64,000 bases of DNA, taken from assembly GCF_011764545.1 (NCBI RefSeq), contig NZ_AP022870.1, forward strand, positions 9,368,001 through 9,432,000. Direction: 5' to 3'. This DNA comes from Phytohabitans flavus. GTDB lineage: Bacteria; Actinomycetota; Actinomycetes; Mycobacteriales; Micromonosporaceae. The position numbers were made by a program, and so were the translations under genes. The notes below the pieces were generated by a model, which was given only the letters and a program-made list of their open reading frames with translations, was not told the DNA's origin and made no database searches. How positions within the stretch are numbered: position 1 is the first letter of the stretch; each line of letters starts with the position of its first letter. Below are positions 55,901-60,727 of this stretch, in pieces.

Positions 55901-57707
55901 CCAGCCGGCCGGGGTGCCCAGCGGGCTGACCCACACGGCGAGCCCGATCTCGTACACCGACTTCGTGCCGGACGGGCGCGCCGCGCACGTGCCGGACGTG
56001 TCGCTGAACGAGCTGCACTGGGCCGCCGACCGCGTGGACCCGTCCTTCTTCCGTGGCGAGGGCGTGCTCCGGGTCCACACCGATGGCCACCTCGTCCGCG
56101 TGGAGACGGCCGACGGGCGTACGGCGTACTACCGGCCGGTGGTCGGCGAGGGCCTGGCGAACGTCGCGCAGACGACCGTGCGCGCCGGCACGCCGCAGGA
56201 CCCGCACGTCGTCGTGGTCAACCACCGCGTCGCGCCGGAGCAACTGACCCGCACCTGGGTACACGAGATCACCGAGACCGTCTACGTGCGGGCCGCGCTC
56301 GACCAGCACCGGCCGCAGGGTGTGGTACGGCGGCTGGTCGGCTCGATCCTGCGCGCGTTCGGCCGGGACGAGCCCACGCCGCACGTGGACCCGACCCACG
56401 GCGTGGGGCACGTGCGGGCCCGGCTGAACGAGCGGGAGCTGCTGCTGCGGCAGTTCGAGAACGCCCGTACGCCGCTGGACCAGCTGGCGATCCGGCAGGA
56501 GCTGATGGGGGTCGACCGCGACCTCGCGCGGCTCGGCTACCCGTCGCACGCGCTGCCCTTCCCGTCGGCCGACCCGCGCCCGGCGCCACCGGTCCGGCCG
56601 TGGTCGGCACCGCCGCCGCGGGTACCGGCACCACCGCCACCGCGGGTATCGACGCCCCCGCTGCCGCCACATGTCGCCGCACCGTCCCACGTCCCGGCGC
56701 CGCGGACGCCCACAATGGACGGTTACCAGCCCGGCGAGCACGTGCCCCGGCACGCCGCCCCGCCGCCGCCCCCGCTCACCGGGCCGGACCCGGCAAACTA
56801 CGGACACCGCAACGAAAACGGCGTCTGGGAGTTCGATAGCGACGCGGCCGGCGAGGCGTTCGGCGAAAACCTGCTCGGCCAGGACTTCCTCCGCCTCCCA
56901 CCGGACCAGCAGGCGGCGGTACGGGAGTACACGCGGCACTCGTGGCCGTACAACGCGATCGCACGGACCGACGAGGCACACGAGCTGCTCCAGCGGTGGT
57001 GGGACAGTGCGGGCACCGCGGACGCGGTACGCGCCCTCTTCGGCGGCCACGTCCCGACGCTCTCGGACGTCTACGCCCGGGCACAGCGCAACGCCCCACG
57101 GGGCACCCTCGAGCGGTGGCTCGTCGACCAGGTGCTCAGCGAGCCGCCGTCGCGGCAGGCGGCGGTCTTGAACCGGATCGTCACCGACGACGGCGTGCGC
57201 GGCATGCTGATCCGCACGTTCGGCGGGCGCTTCCCGACCGAGGCCGACATCCGCGCCCGGATGGCGCTCATCGACGAGGCCATGCGGACCACCCCGCTGC
57301 GGCACGGCGTGCAGGCCCACCGCGGACTTCAGGAAATCAACTTCATGCGCGACGCCGCCGGCAACGCGATGAACTTCCAGCGGGACGCGAGCGGCAGGTG
57401 GCTCAACGAGTACGGCCGGCCGCTGACCGCCGGCGACATCCGCCAGCGGCTGGTGGGCACCACCCAGGCCGCCAACGGGTACATGTCCACGTCGCTCGGC
57501 ACCGCGCCCGCGTTCGCCGGAAATGACCACCCGTTCCGGCTCGTGCTGGACGTGCCGCCGAGCAACCCGGCGATCTGGATGGGACATCACAGCGCCTACC
57601 CCGACCAGCGAGAGCTGATCCTGCCGCAGGACGCCGAGTACACGATTGTGGACGTCCGGCCCGGGCCGGACGGCACCTTCGAGCTCGTCGCCTTCGTACG
57701 GAGGTAG
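39911..57707 (+). CDS. Giant multi-toxin T7SS effector of about 5,933 residues (five sequence frameshifts)
   Basis: As written the frame breaks at G/C runs 41789-41793, 45607-45610, 49090-49093, 53849-53853 and 55313-55317; adding one base at each gives a single open frame of 5,934 codons. Order by residue: WXG100-like N-terminus with W-Q-G near 80 and a membrane helix at 123-146; repeat linkers; zincin-like (1213-1596); nuclease-like (1660-1880); RelA-like 1 (1990-2275); Tox-PL 1 (2392-2650); RelA-like 2 (2777-3067); Tox-PL 2 (3184-3427); unknown domain (3537-3660); GNAT-like (3790-4073); ParB-like (4117-4320); RelA-like 3 (4327-4590); RelA-like 4 (4697-4967); LEHE domain (5075-5250); unknown domain again (5327-5550); ART (5630-5933). 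Seven small genes are nested in its +1 frame. ATG 39911 follows GGGGGAGGG. A single polypeptide is inferred; it may be processed. Confidence 0.75.
41051..41127 (+). repeat. Nine-base tandem repeat coding collagen-like G-A-T
   Basis: Eight or so units of a GGTGCCACC/GGGGCGACC-type repeat encode (Gly-Ala-Thr)n in the giant frame, followed by a serine-rich stretch to about 41270. It marks the start of a disordered linker after the export domain. Confidence 0.85.
41407..41795 (+). repeat. Tandem repeat coding T-P-D-A-G / T-P-G-S-P-D-A-G
   Basis: About twenty imperfect units encoding the pentamer 'TPDAG' alternating with 'TPATPDAG' or 'TPGSPDAG' in the giant frame. The repeat continues after the G run at 41789-41793, but one frame lower, which locates one of the single-base losses precisely. 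Confidence 0.85.
42640..42765 (+). repeat. 21-bp tandem repeat, five identical units plus one diverged
   Basis: Units at 42640-42660, 42661-42681, 42682-42702, 42703-42723 and 42724-42744 are identical, and 42745-42765 is a variant. They encode 'PASPQPT' in the giant frame. The perfect identity implies recent expansion, and copy number may vary between strains. Confidence 0.92.
42850..43510 (+). repeat. Degenerate repeat coding (T/R)-P-D-G-(S/G/A)
   Basis: About 660 bp of imperfect repeats encoding runs such as 'DGSRPDGSTPDGSRPD' with longer internal duplications ('ADGATPDGARDRDGTATPT' occurs twice, about 43073-43130 and 43250-43305). A disordered, acidic linker in the giant protein before the zincin-like domain. 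Confidence 0.85.
43550..44700 (+). other. Zincin-like metallopeptidase domain of the giant effector
   Basis: After a helical segment ('LVDRARDRLLARYSPEAVAT') comes a domain with 'TMVHEGMHAVQPNN', in which H-E-x-x-H (codons 44239-44253) is the zinc-binding and catalytic motif; 'RLEREFQAFTVQQEFLHG' offers a downstream Glu as third ligand. It could be a toxin or a processing protease that acts on the giant chain itself. No nested gene follows it. Confidence 0.65.
44890..45560 (+). other. Possible restriction-endonuclease-fold domain of the giant effector
   Basis: The segment has 'RHPEFNNGYKSMEALERTGP' and 'GTAVEYKSVGRDSRAAVDSQ', where an acidic residue plus E-x-K resembles the PD-(D/E)xK nuclease core of Tox-REase domains, then helices and 'GKIEIYLGDGSRVVYHDG'. 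The assignment is tentative. No nested immunity-like gene is associated with it. Confidence 0.4.
45879..46735 (+). other. RelA/SpoT-like synthetase (toxSAS-like) domain 1
   Basis: About 285 residues: N-terminal helices ('MEAALTAARPVAEQMRSDLK'), 'KLASLARKYLIEG', 'FMADVNDLARFSL', 'DDKSFWRPGNRFLGRNITL', 'DGHKIELQFPTGES' and 'HGDYEIFRLEG'. The order K..S..RK, ND..RF, G-x-N, E-x-Q-x-x-T and H..Y matches (p)ppGpp synthetase domains, here probably a nucleotide-pyrophosphorylating toxin like those of toxSAS systems or Tas1. The nested gene 46738-47073 begins at its end. Confidence 0.7.
46738..47073 (+). CDS. Nested small gene A1 (predicted immunity to RelA-like domain 1)
   Basis: 111 codons in the +1 frame of the giant gene. 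The product 'MSERFTYYVLYRRDLTTPVG', then 'LLAEGQAD', 'VVGWDHQDADWTEAQASL', 'VDRSTAERIARETLGTQLPT' and 'EEELQAIGD' is a well-ordered small alpha/beta protein homologous to nested A2, A3 and A4. GGAGAAGGG lies about 10 bases before the ATG. Third positions in this frame are G/C-biased, while the giant frame across it is G/P/D/R-rich with no hydrophobic core, so this frame appears to be the structurally constrained one. It ends with TAG; the giant frame continues into Tox-PL 1. Immunity is inferred from position and recurrence. Confidence 0.8.
   Translation: MSERFTYYVLYRRDLTTPVGLLAEGQADPALPHRVVGWDHQDADWTEAQASLGAMQINPDYEDRLRIVDRSTAERIARETLGTQLPTEEELQAIGDRAAEEYARKWGPAGS
47085..47860 (+). other. 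Papain-fold glutamine deamidase-type toxin domain (Tox-PL) 1
   Basis: Introduced by 'LAPGVPSLDTTRTTGPDHLG'. Catalytic Cys in 'GRNNNCLDSSLAALSSFYGD' (codon 47304), His in 'SSHAFVIVYPHGASGPVWWD' (codon 47667), and the third residue in 'WWDPQHGQTW'. This matches papain-fold toxin deamidases of polymorphic toxins, which deamidate or cleave host proteins. It is about 60% identical by eye to Tox-PL 2 and is followed by nested gene B1. Confidence 0.82.
47899..48213 (+). CDS. Nested small gene B1 (predicted immunity to Tox-PL 1)
   Basis: 104 codons in the +1 frame of the giant gene: 'MTPQEPQITEDEARTLISRL', 'GAGREVTLLQFESGWLARVV', 'LGQGSYIIDRNGTVTVQSSL', 'QYSEAKREGRLTGRQIWPEP'. It is clearly homologous to nested B2 and to nothing else in the window. 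GAGGGA stands 7 bases before the ATG; in the giant frame that site reads as the tail 'IEGTP' of the Tox-PL module, a motif repeated before B2. The giant frame across it is a hydrophilic linker. Fold suggests an immunity protein of the YrhB type, but I am not certain of the family. Confidence 0.8.
   Translation: MTPQEPQITEDEARTLISRLIGAGREVTLLQFESGWLARVVLTDEERSRGMQLGQGSYIIDRNGTVTVQSSLSTRILMAQYSEAKREGRLTGRQIWPEPTTPPR
48240..49110 (+). other. RelA/SpoT-like synthetase domain 2
   Basis: A close paralogue of domain 1: 'AGPVARQMRADLTEVADALR', 'KGLVSLARKYVIEG', 'FLRQANDLARFSLRAPEG', 'PYNYRYDPADDKSFWRPGNR', 'HAIELQFPTQASWD' and 'THDAYERVRLD'. The stretch from 'LERLQAEPYNYRYD' to 'SFWRPGNRF' is nearly identical to domain 1, suggesting recent duplication or gene conversion. 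A lost C at 49090-49093 shifts the frame just before the nested gene A2. Confidence 0.7.
49119..49454 (+). CDS. Nested small gene A2 (predicted immunity to RelA-like domain 2)
   Basis: 111 codons, exactly the length of A1: 'MTASFKYFALYRREDRTDPP', 'VGLLAEGSLAPDRR', 'VGWSHRHRTWTEASASLNWI', 'VDRATAERIARESLGVELPS', 'EEEMQRIGEG'. AGGAAGG lies 8-10 bases before the ATG; in the giant frame it reads 'QEGKIDD', parallel to 'PEKGKLDE' before A1. As written, the preceding toxin frame runs straight into this gene, but comparison with domain 1 shows that this comes from the base missing at 49090-49093. The giant frame over it is again G/P/D-rich. Confidence 0.8.
   Translation: MTASFKYFALYRREDRTDPPVGLLAEGSLAPDRRLVTVGWSHRHRTWTEASASLNWISTSLDWTDRFETVDRATAERIARESLGVELPSEEEMQRIGEGPSVTFQRPTQQP
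49460..50190 (+). other. Papain-fold glutamine deamidase-type toxin domain (Tox-PL) 2
   Basis: A paralogue of Tox-PL 1 introduced by 'LAPGVPALDTTRVVGPDNLA': Cys in 'GRSNNCLDGSLAALSSFYGD' (codon 49682), His in 'DAHAFVIVYPRGASGPVWWD' (codon 50042), and 'WWDPQSGRTW'. The three catalytic positions are kept. Followed by nested gene B2. Confidence 0.82.
50223..50534 (+). CDS. Nested small gene B2 (predicted immunity to Tox-PL 2)
   Basis: 103 codons in the +1 frame of the giant gene: 'MSQEPQLTEEQARELIQRLV', 'GRGTEVTLYPFEFGWLVKQA', 'VGHGSYIVDRTGVVTVQTSL', 'DYSEARRAGRLTGRQIWPEV'. Homologous along its whole length to B1. GAGGGA stands 8 bases before the ATG, reading 'SEGTP' in the giant frame as before B1. 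The TGA at its end is skipped by the giant frame, which continues into the next domain. Confidence 0.8.
   Translation: MSQEPQLTEEQARELIQRLVGRGTEVTLYPFEFGWLVKQALTEEQLSKGMHVGHGSYIVDRTGVVTVQTSLPIPMLIEDYSEARRAGRLTGRQIWPEVTPPTA
50535..51180 (+). other. Unknown domain (copy 1) plus proline-rich linker in the giant effector
   Basis: 'TTEQVRNTAAWLTPQQFGSG' leads to a beta-rich region ('VDVRPDGPNLRVELADGRVQ'), 'HDPHVIRIDGNTPPHHLNQV', a helix 'LANEIADAIQQR', and an amphipathic 'AGRMLDRLGRLFGFGS', then a proline-rich linker. A homologous segment occurs at 55890-56560, where the helix reads 'WVHEITETVYVR'. It looks like a degenerate metallopeptidase-like pretoxin domain; no active site is complete. Confidence 0.5.
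51280..52130 (+). other. GNAT-like acetyltransferase domain of the giant effector
   Basis: 'DEFTRLLDGREFAGMRVRME' and 'NHVSLRLDKGVQGRGFAGEW' followed by 'EIHAASTVGGYAWARAGYDW'. The V-Q-G-R-G-F-A element fits the GNAT acetyl-CoA pyrophosphate loop (Q/R-x-x-G-x-G/A). Possibly a toxin that acetylates a cellular target. No small gene is nested after it, unlike the RelA-like and Tox-PL modules. Confidence 0.5.
52260..52870 (+). other. ParB-like toxin domain ('LDNRRL' motif) of the giant effector
   Basis: 'SPDQIRFTQRSVSP', 'ISAQDLVRNMASGGWRGGPV' and 'GDGSLSSLDNRRLRAAREAG' match the FTQ...LDNRRL arrangement of ParB/sulfiredoxin-like domains in actinobacterial polymorphic toxins. It runs directly into RelA-like domain 3 with no nested gene between, so the two may act as one module. 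Confidence 0.5.
52890..53680 (+). other. RelA/SpoT-like synthetase domain 3
   Basis: 'IKDLDSLARKFVTESDRHRQ', 'FASQVNDALRFTMPL', 'VETKNFWSSGNRHFGLNATL', 'GQLFEVQFPTELSYRAGK' and 'THDLYEVVRRD'. It keeps the motif order of domains 1, 2 and 4 but is more diverged. The nested gene A3 starts at its end. Confidence 0.7.
53682..54001 (+). CDS. Nested small gene A3 (predicted immunity to RelA-like domain 3; frameshifted in this sequence)
   Basis: Starts 'MGERRLFYWVLFRSTEDHTP' and, after one G is restored in the run at 53849-53853, continues 'SDWDLSEELSREEAERAAPI', 'GGQELPDEDTIWWIFQWKG' to a TAG at 53999-54001: about 106 residues. It is the most diverged member of family A, but keeps the V/Y-L-F/Y-R, W-x-H, R-E-x-A-E-R and L-P-x-E-(D/E) positions. 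GGAGGGG lies 4 bases before the ATG. The same missing base shifts the giant frame by the same amount, so the +1 relation is preserved. Confidence 0.72.
54002..54810 (+). other. RelA/SpoT-like synthetase domain 4
   Basis: 'LKLSVAAARPVADAVLADLR', 'VKELPSLARKFVDAH', 'FLAEVNDRVRFSVLTPEHRY', 'VDDVKNFWRPGNRHNGVNVT', 'GFTLEVQFPTEASRAVGK' and 'THQLYEIIRLE'. This copy shows the synthetase-like motif order most clearly. The nested gene A4 begins within its C-terminal tail. Confidence 0.72.
54815..55126 (+). CDS. Nested small gene A4 (predicted immunity to RelA-like domain 4)
   Basis: 103 codons in the +1 frame of the giant gene: 'MGTFAYHVVYRHRAPGPIVN', 'LIAEWVESRTPLRAVLW', 'VPQARWSYEPGIAARTIYGD', 'VDRATAERVARDVLGQELPT', 'EEELHRICAEG'. 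The C-terminal half is close to A1 and A2. The upstream ribosome binding site is weaker than in the others (a TTGGGG 9 bases away, GAGAG further up). The giant frame across it is D/G/A/R-rich. Confidence 0.77.
   Translation: MGTFAYHVVYRHRAPGPIVNLIAEWVESRTPLRAVLWNVPQARWSYEPGIAARTIYGDVEMEKTEPVDRATAERVARDVLGQELPTEEELHRICAEGASQATT
55135..55660 (+). other. LEHE-motif toxin-like domain of the giant effector
   Basis: 'ESRAWEWADRAYDRFRADDL', then, after a base missing at 55313-55317, 'YSEAEIAHVKRHLMRDEHLL', 'FDADPAIAEAWIRLREGRHL', 'ADLVLLEHELTEAGYMRDHP' and 'AAHRYSTARYDW'. A domain of this kind (H-L..D-E-H..., L-E-H-E, A-H-x-x) recurs at the C-termini of actinobacterial polymorphic toxins; its activity is unknown to me. 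Followed by nested gene C1. Confidence 0.55.
55663..55890 (+). CDS. Nested small gene C1 (predicted immunity to the LEHE-motif domain)
   Basis: 75 codons in the +1 frame of the giant gene: 'MAILLDFEKVREDQREVEYT', 'FGYPEMDRRLVIEKASQRGT', 'DHNYWAIVNKVTRLFRSEAS', 'WPERGVYAA'. It looks like small actinobacterial proteins that stand as separate genes beside LEHE-type toxins (from memory, unverified). GGGGACGGG precedes the ATG closely. It is unrelated to families A and B. The giant frame across it is glycine- and arginine-rich. Confidence 0.75.
   Translation: MAILLDFEKVREDQREVEYTFGYPEMDRRLVIEKASQRGTSLDGNEDHNYWAIVNKVTRLFRSEASWPERGVYAA
55890..56800 (+). other. Unknown domain (copy 2) plus proline-rich linker in the giant effector
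   Basis: 'YTDFVPDGRAAHVPDVSLNE', 'GVLRVHTDGHLVRVETADGR', 'DPHVVVVNHRVAPEQLTRTW', 'VHEITETVYVRAALDQHRP' and a helical 'LNERELLLRQFENARTPLDQ'. It is homologous to the segment at 50535-50900. HEITE resembles a damaged zincin motif. A proline-rich linker (about 56570-56800) leads to the ART domain. Confidence 0.5.
56800..57707 (+). other. C-terminal ADP-ribosyltransferase domain of the giant effector
   Basis: The final 300 residues carry the R-S-E arrangement of ADP-ribosyltransferase exoenzymes: Arg in 'HGVQAHRGLQEI', S-T-S in 'NGYMSTSLGTAPAF', and the acidic element in 'YPDQRELILPQDAEYTIVDV'. This is the usual place for a polymorphic toxin C-terminus. Its presumed immunity gene is separate and downstream (57745-58614), unlike the nested ones. 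Confidence 0.75.
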
Positions 57708-57744
57708 GGTTTGCGCGAGCCGTGAGTACGAAGGAGACGCGACG

Positions 57745-58614
57745 ATGAACGGGGACGGCAGATCGCTCGACGGCTACATCCCGCCGTGGGACGCGCCGCC
57801 TCCGCCGTTGCCCCCGTCCTCCGACCCGTACCCGCACGGCGGCTACAACGCCACCGCCGAGGGTCCGATCCGCTACCTGCCCGTGCTGGTGGACGGCGAC
57901 ACCGTCGGCTACCTGTGGGCGTCGGTCGCGGACGACGCGGCCAGCTTCCTTCGCGTAATGGCGCACCCGTTGGGCCGATCCCTCGACGCCGCGGTCGCCT
58001 GGAGCGAGCGGCTGCGGCAGGCCGAGGCCGAGGGGCTCACCCCGCTTCAGGCGTTGAGCCGCTGGGTGGGCGCGCCGGCTGACCCGCAGGCGGGCGCCAT
58101 CCCGGCGGACGCGGTGCCACGGGAGGTGCCGAGCAAGCGGGACCTTCGCGAGATCGCCAATCCCGGGTCGCCGCCGGACCTCAGCGAGCTTCCGCCCGCG
58201 CCGTTCGGCTACCTGCCCGACGGTACGCCGCTCGACCGCTCGCAGGGCTGGGAGCCGAAGATCGCCACGTCCAGCCCGCGCGGGCGGCCACGGTACCTGG
58301 CGGTCACCGAGGGGCCGGTGCGCTATCTCCCGGTGGTCAAGGACGGCCGCACGATGGGCTACCTGTGGGCGTCCACTTCGGACAATGCCGCGTCGTATGA
58401 GCGCCGCGGCTTCGACGTCGAGGACAACGACGTGTGGGGCAGGTGGGTCGCCCGGCTCGACGAGGCGGCTGCGGCGGGGGTTCCCGCGCTGGAGGCGGTC
58501 CGCCGCCTGGGCGGGCAGCCGACCGACGAGGCGGGTGCGGCCGGCGCCGAGGAGCGGGAGGCGCCGAGCCTTGCCGCGCTGAAGGAGATCGCCCGCGCCC
58601 CCGAGGCTTCGTGA
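57745..58614 (+). CDS. Predicted ART immunity protein with two tandem repeats
   Basis: A 289-residue cytosolic protein. After a proline-rich start come two copies of one domain: copy 1 'GPIRYLPVLVDGDTVGYLWA' with 'SVADDAASFLRV', copy 2 'GPVRYLPVVKDGRTMGYLWA' with 'STSDNAASYERR', each followed by a helix ending in 'LQALSRWVGAP' or 'LEAVRRLGGQP'. It lies 37 bp after the giant gene, next to its ART domain, the classic place for an immunity gene. AAGGAGA precedes the ATG. The stop overlaps the next GTG by 4 bp, and the next protein begins with a third copy of the domain. Confidence 0.78.
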   Translation: MNGDGRSLDGYIPPWDAPPPPLPPSSDPYPHGGYNATAEGPIRYLPVLVDGDTVGYLWASVADDAASFLRVMAHPLGRSLDAAVAWSERLRQAEAEGLTPLQALSRWVGAPADPQAGAIPADAVPREVPSKRDLREIANPGSPPDLSELPPAPFGYLPDGTPLDRSQGWEPKIATSSPRGRPRYLAVTEGPVRYLPVVKDGRTMGYLWASTSDNAASYERRGFDVEDNDVWGRWVARLDEAAAAGVPALEAVRRLGGQPTDEAGAAGAEEREAPSLAALKEIARAPEAS

Positions 58615-59573
58615 ACCGTTGGGGTGACCCGCGGCTCCGGCCGGTCCACCCGCCGGAGCGGTACGCGGACACCGCCTCGGGCGCGGTGACGTACCGCCCG
58701 GTGCTGCGCGACGGCGAGCCGCTCGGCTTTCTCTGGGCCTCCGAAGTGGACGGTGCGGCGGGATGGGTGGACCACGGTGCCGCCGGGGCCTCCGGCTGGA
58801 GTGCCGGCACGCCATGGCTGCGCCACCTGGCCGCGTCGAAGGCCGCGGGCCACACGCCCGCCGAGGCGCTGCGGCACCTGGCCGACCTCCCTTCGGACGA
58901 GCGCGCCGGCGTCGTTGGCGGGACCGAGGCCGAGGCGGCCAGCCTGGCGGAGCTGACCGAGCTGTCCGTGCCGGCAGGCCTGCCCGCACCACCGCCAGAG
59001 CCGCCGCGGCCTACGGCGCCCGGGGTACCGCCCGAGGGACTCAACACGGTGCAGCAGGCGGCCTACGACTACACCCGCGCGCCCGGCGTCCACAATGCAC
59101 TGTTGCAGGCGGACGATCCACCGGCCCGCCTCGCCGAGTTGCTCGCCGCACCCGCCCGGGCCGCGGAGCTAGCCGCCATCTTCGGGCGGGAGCCGCTGTA
59201 CGGCGACTTCGCCGAGCGCTACCGCCTCCTCGACCAGGCCGTCGCCGCGCCGCTGCCCGAGTCGCTGGAGACGCTGCGCGGCGTCGAGGACGTGGCGAAC
59301 CTGACGGGCGGCCTCGCGGACGTGCGGGCGCTCGCCGGCGGGACGTACACCGAGCCCGGCTACCTGTCCGTGTCGCTGGGCGCCACCCCCGCGTACCGCA
59401 CCGGATGCTGGCTGCGGCTCGTCGTGCCCAAGGGCACGCGGGCGCTGTGGATGGGGCGGCAGAGCCACCACCCGTACGAGCGCGAGCTGATCCTGCCGCG
59501 CGGCCTGACGATCCGCATCGACGACGTCTACCTCCGCGACGGCCACGTAGAGATCGCCGCCACGATCGCCTAG
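58611..59573 (+). CDS. ADP-ribosyltransferase fused to an immunity-like domain
   Basis: 320 residues from GTG 58611, which overlaps the upstream stop. Residues 1-115 are a third copy of the domain duplicated in the previous gene ('GAVTYRPVLRDGEPLGFLWA', 'SEVDGAAGWVDHG'). The rest is homologous to the giant protein's ART domain: 'TLRGVEDVANL' supplies the Arg region, 'PGYLSVSLGATPAYRTGCW' replaces S-T-S with S-V-S, and 'HPYERELILPRGLTIRIDDV' has the acidic element. There is no export signal. It may be a self-restrained toxin or a decoy. Confidence 0.72.
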   Translation: MNRWGDPRLRPVHPPERYADTASGAVTYRPVLRDGEPLGFLWASEVDGAAGWVDHGAAGASGWSAGTPWLRHLAASKAAGHTPAEALRHLADLPSDERAGVVGGTEAEAASLAELTELSVPAGLPAPPPEPPRPTAPGVPPEGLNTVQQAAYDYTRAPGVHNALLQADDPPARLAELLAAPARAAELAAIFGREPLYGDFAERYRLLDQAVAAPLPESLETLRGVEDVANLTGGLADVRALAGGTYTEPGYLSVSLGATPAYRTGCWLRLVVPKGTRALWMGRQSHHPYERELILPRGLTIRIDDVYLRDGHVEIAATIA

Positions 59574-59602
59574 CGGTTTCGGGCACGCACTCCCCAAGGT
59601 CT

Positions 59603-60109
59603 CTAGCGGAGTGAGCGGAAGCGGTCGCCGGCGTAGCGGCGGAGGATGTCCGCGACCTGGTTGTGGGTCTCGCGGATGTTGTCCATCTCGGCGATGACGT
59701 GGCCCTTGCGTCCGTTGCCCACCGGCGGGAACGAGGCCGCGTGCCGCATCGGTACGCCGTCGGCCACCCACAGCACGAGTAGCGAGCGGGACAGCGGCGG
59801 GTTGCCGGTGGGCGTGGTCTGCTCGATGTGGATCCCGTCGACCTGGCTCCACGGGCCGGCGAAGCGGTGCCCCTCGGACTGGACTACCAGGCCGGTCTCG
59901 CTCAGCGCGATCCGGAACGGGCGCAGCGACCCCAGCAGCAGGATCAGCCCGAGCGCGAAGAAGAACGCGCCCGGCACCCACACGATGAACGCGACGAGCC
60001 ACCCGCCTACTGCCACGAAGACGCCGCCGACCGCGAAGCTCACCAGCCCGTAGACCAGGCCGACGAGGGCCAGCTTGCGGTCGCCACCGCCGGCGCGATG
60101 CAGCTCCAC
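59603..60109 (-). CDS. Two-helix membrane protein with PH-like domain, hypothetical
   Basis: 168 residues. Two membrane helices ('LVYGLVSFAVGGVFVAVGGW' and 'FIVWVPGAFFFALGLILLLG', about 18-65) precede a beta-rich cytoplasmic part ('FRIALSETGLVVQSEGHRFA', 'WSQVDGIHIEQTTPTGN') that resembles bacterial PH-like domains, and a C-terminal helix. Convergent with the ART gene. Its neighbours suggest a link to the T7SS locus, but nothing specific is seen. Confidence 0.75.
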   Translation of the reverse strand: MELHRAGGGDRKLALVGLVYGLVSFAVGGVFVAVGGWLVAFIVWVPGAFFFALGLILLLGSLRPFRIALSETGLVVQSEGHRFAGPWSQVDGIHIEQTTPTGNPPLSRSLLVLWVADGVPMRHAASFPPVGNGRKGHVIAEMDNIRETHNQVADILRRYAGDRFRSLR

Positions 60110-60166
60110 GGGGAGAAGCTAGCATCGACTAGATTTACGCACGCTGGTCTGTCACGGGGAGGGCGC
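60110..60166. promoter_or_regulatory. Divergent intergenic region with a -10-like TAGATT
   Basis: 57 bp between the divergent genes at 60109 and 60167. TAGATT at 60130-60135 fits TANNNT for the rightward gene, and GGGGAGGG lies about 5 bases before its ATG. No operator symmetry was noticed. Confidence 0.35.
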
Positions 60167-60727
60167 ATGGTGCTGCCGGTTGTCCGCACGCGGGATGAGG
60201 CCCACCTGTACATGGACCTGCACCCATGCGAGCGCTGCCAGAGCGTCGACATCGCCTGGGAGAGTGGGCTCACCGACGACGAGGGCGCACCAGCGCGGCG
60301 CTACCGCGGCGTCTGCGAGGGCTGCCAGACGCCGCGCGAGTTCGTCTTCCGGCTGCCCGAGCGGCCCAGCGTCCCCGGCGCCGACGACCTGGTGTTCTTT
60401 GGCGGGCCGGAGCACTCCCAGCTGTTCGACGCGGGGGAGTGGCGGCTCATCGCCGATGTGGGCATCCAGGACGGTTCGGCCCCGGGCTCCGGTGATCCGG
60501 CGCTCGACGCCGACCGCAAGCGTTCGTTCGCGCTCGCGGTGGCCGCCTTCGACGAGATCCTCAAGTTCATCCCGGAGGGCGGCGACGCGGTCCCGGAGTC
60601 ATCGTTCTGGACCGCGCACGGCCGCGCGACCTACGAGCAGAATCCGGCCCACTTCCGGCGCGAGCACCTGGAGCGGCGCCGGCGAAACTTCGCGGACGAG
60701 ATGGAAGACCGGTTCCGCGACCTGTGA
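60167..60727 (+). CDS. Zinc-ribbon-containing hypothetical protein upstream of mycosin
   Basis: 186 residues, cytosolic. Two Cys pairs, 'HPCERCQSVDI' and 'RGVCEGCQTPREF', form a likely zinc ribbon near the N-terminus, followed by 'VFFGGPEHSQLFDAGEWRLI' and a helical C-terminus ('HLERRRRNFADEMEDRFRDL'). The stop overlaps the mycosin start by 4 bp, so the two are translationally coupled. No family name recognised; coupling to mycP suggests a secretion-related role. Confidence 0.75.
   Translation: MVLPVVRTRDEAHLYMDLHPCERCQSVDIAWESGLTDDEGAPARRYRGVCEGCQTPREFVFRLPERPSVPGADDLVFFGGPEHSQLFDAGEWRLIADVGIQDGSAPGSGDPALDADRKRSFALAVAAFDEILKFIPEGGDAVPESSFWTAHGRATYEQNPAHFRREHLERRRRNFADEMEDRFRDL

Noticed and set aside
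58434..58611. Upstream extension of the second ART gene to 58434
   Set aside because: The extension overlaps the coding 3' end of the tandem-repeat gene in another frame; GTG 58611 gives a 4-bp overlap and begins at the domain boundary.
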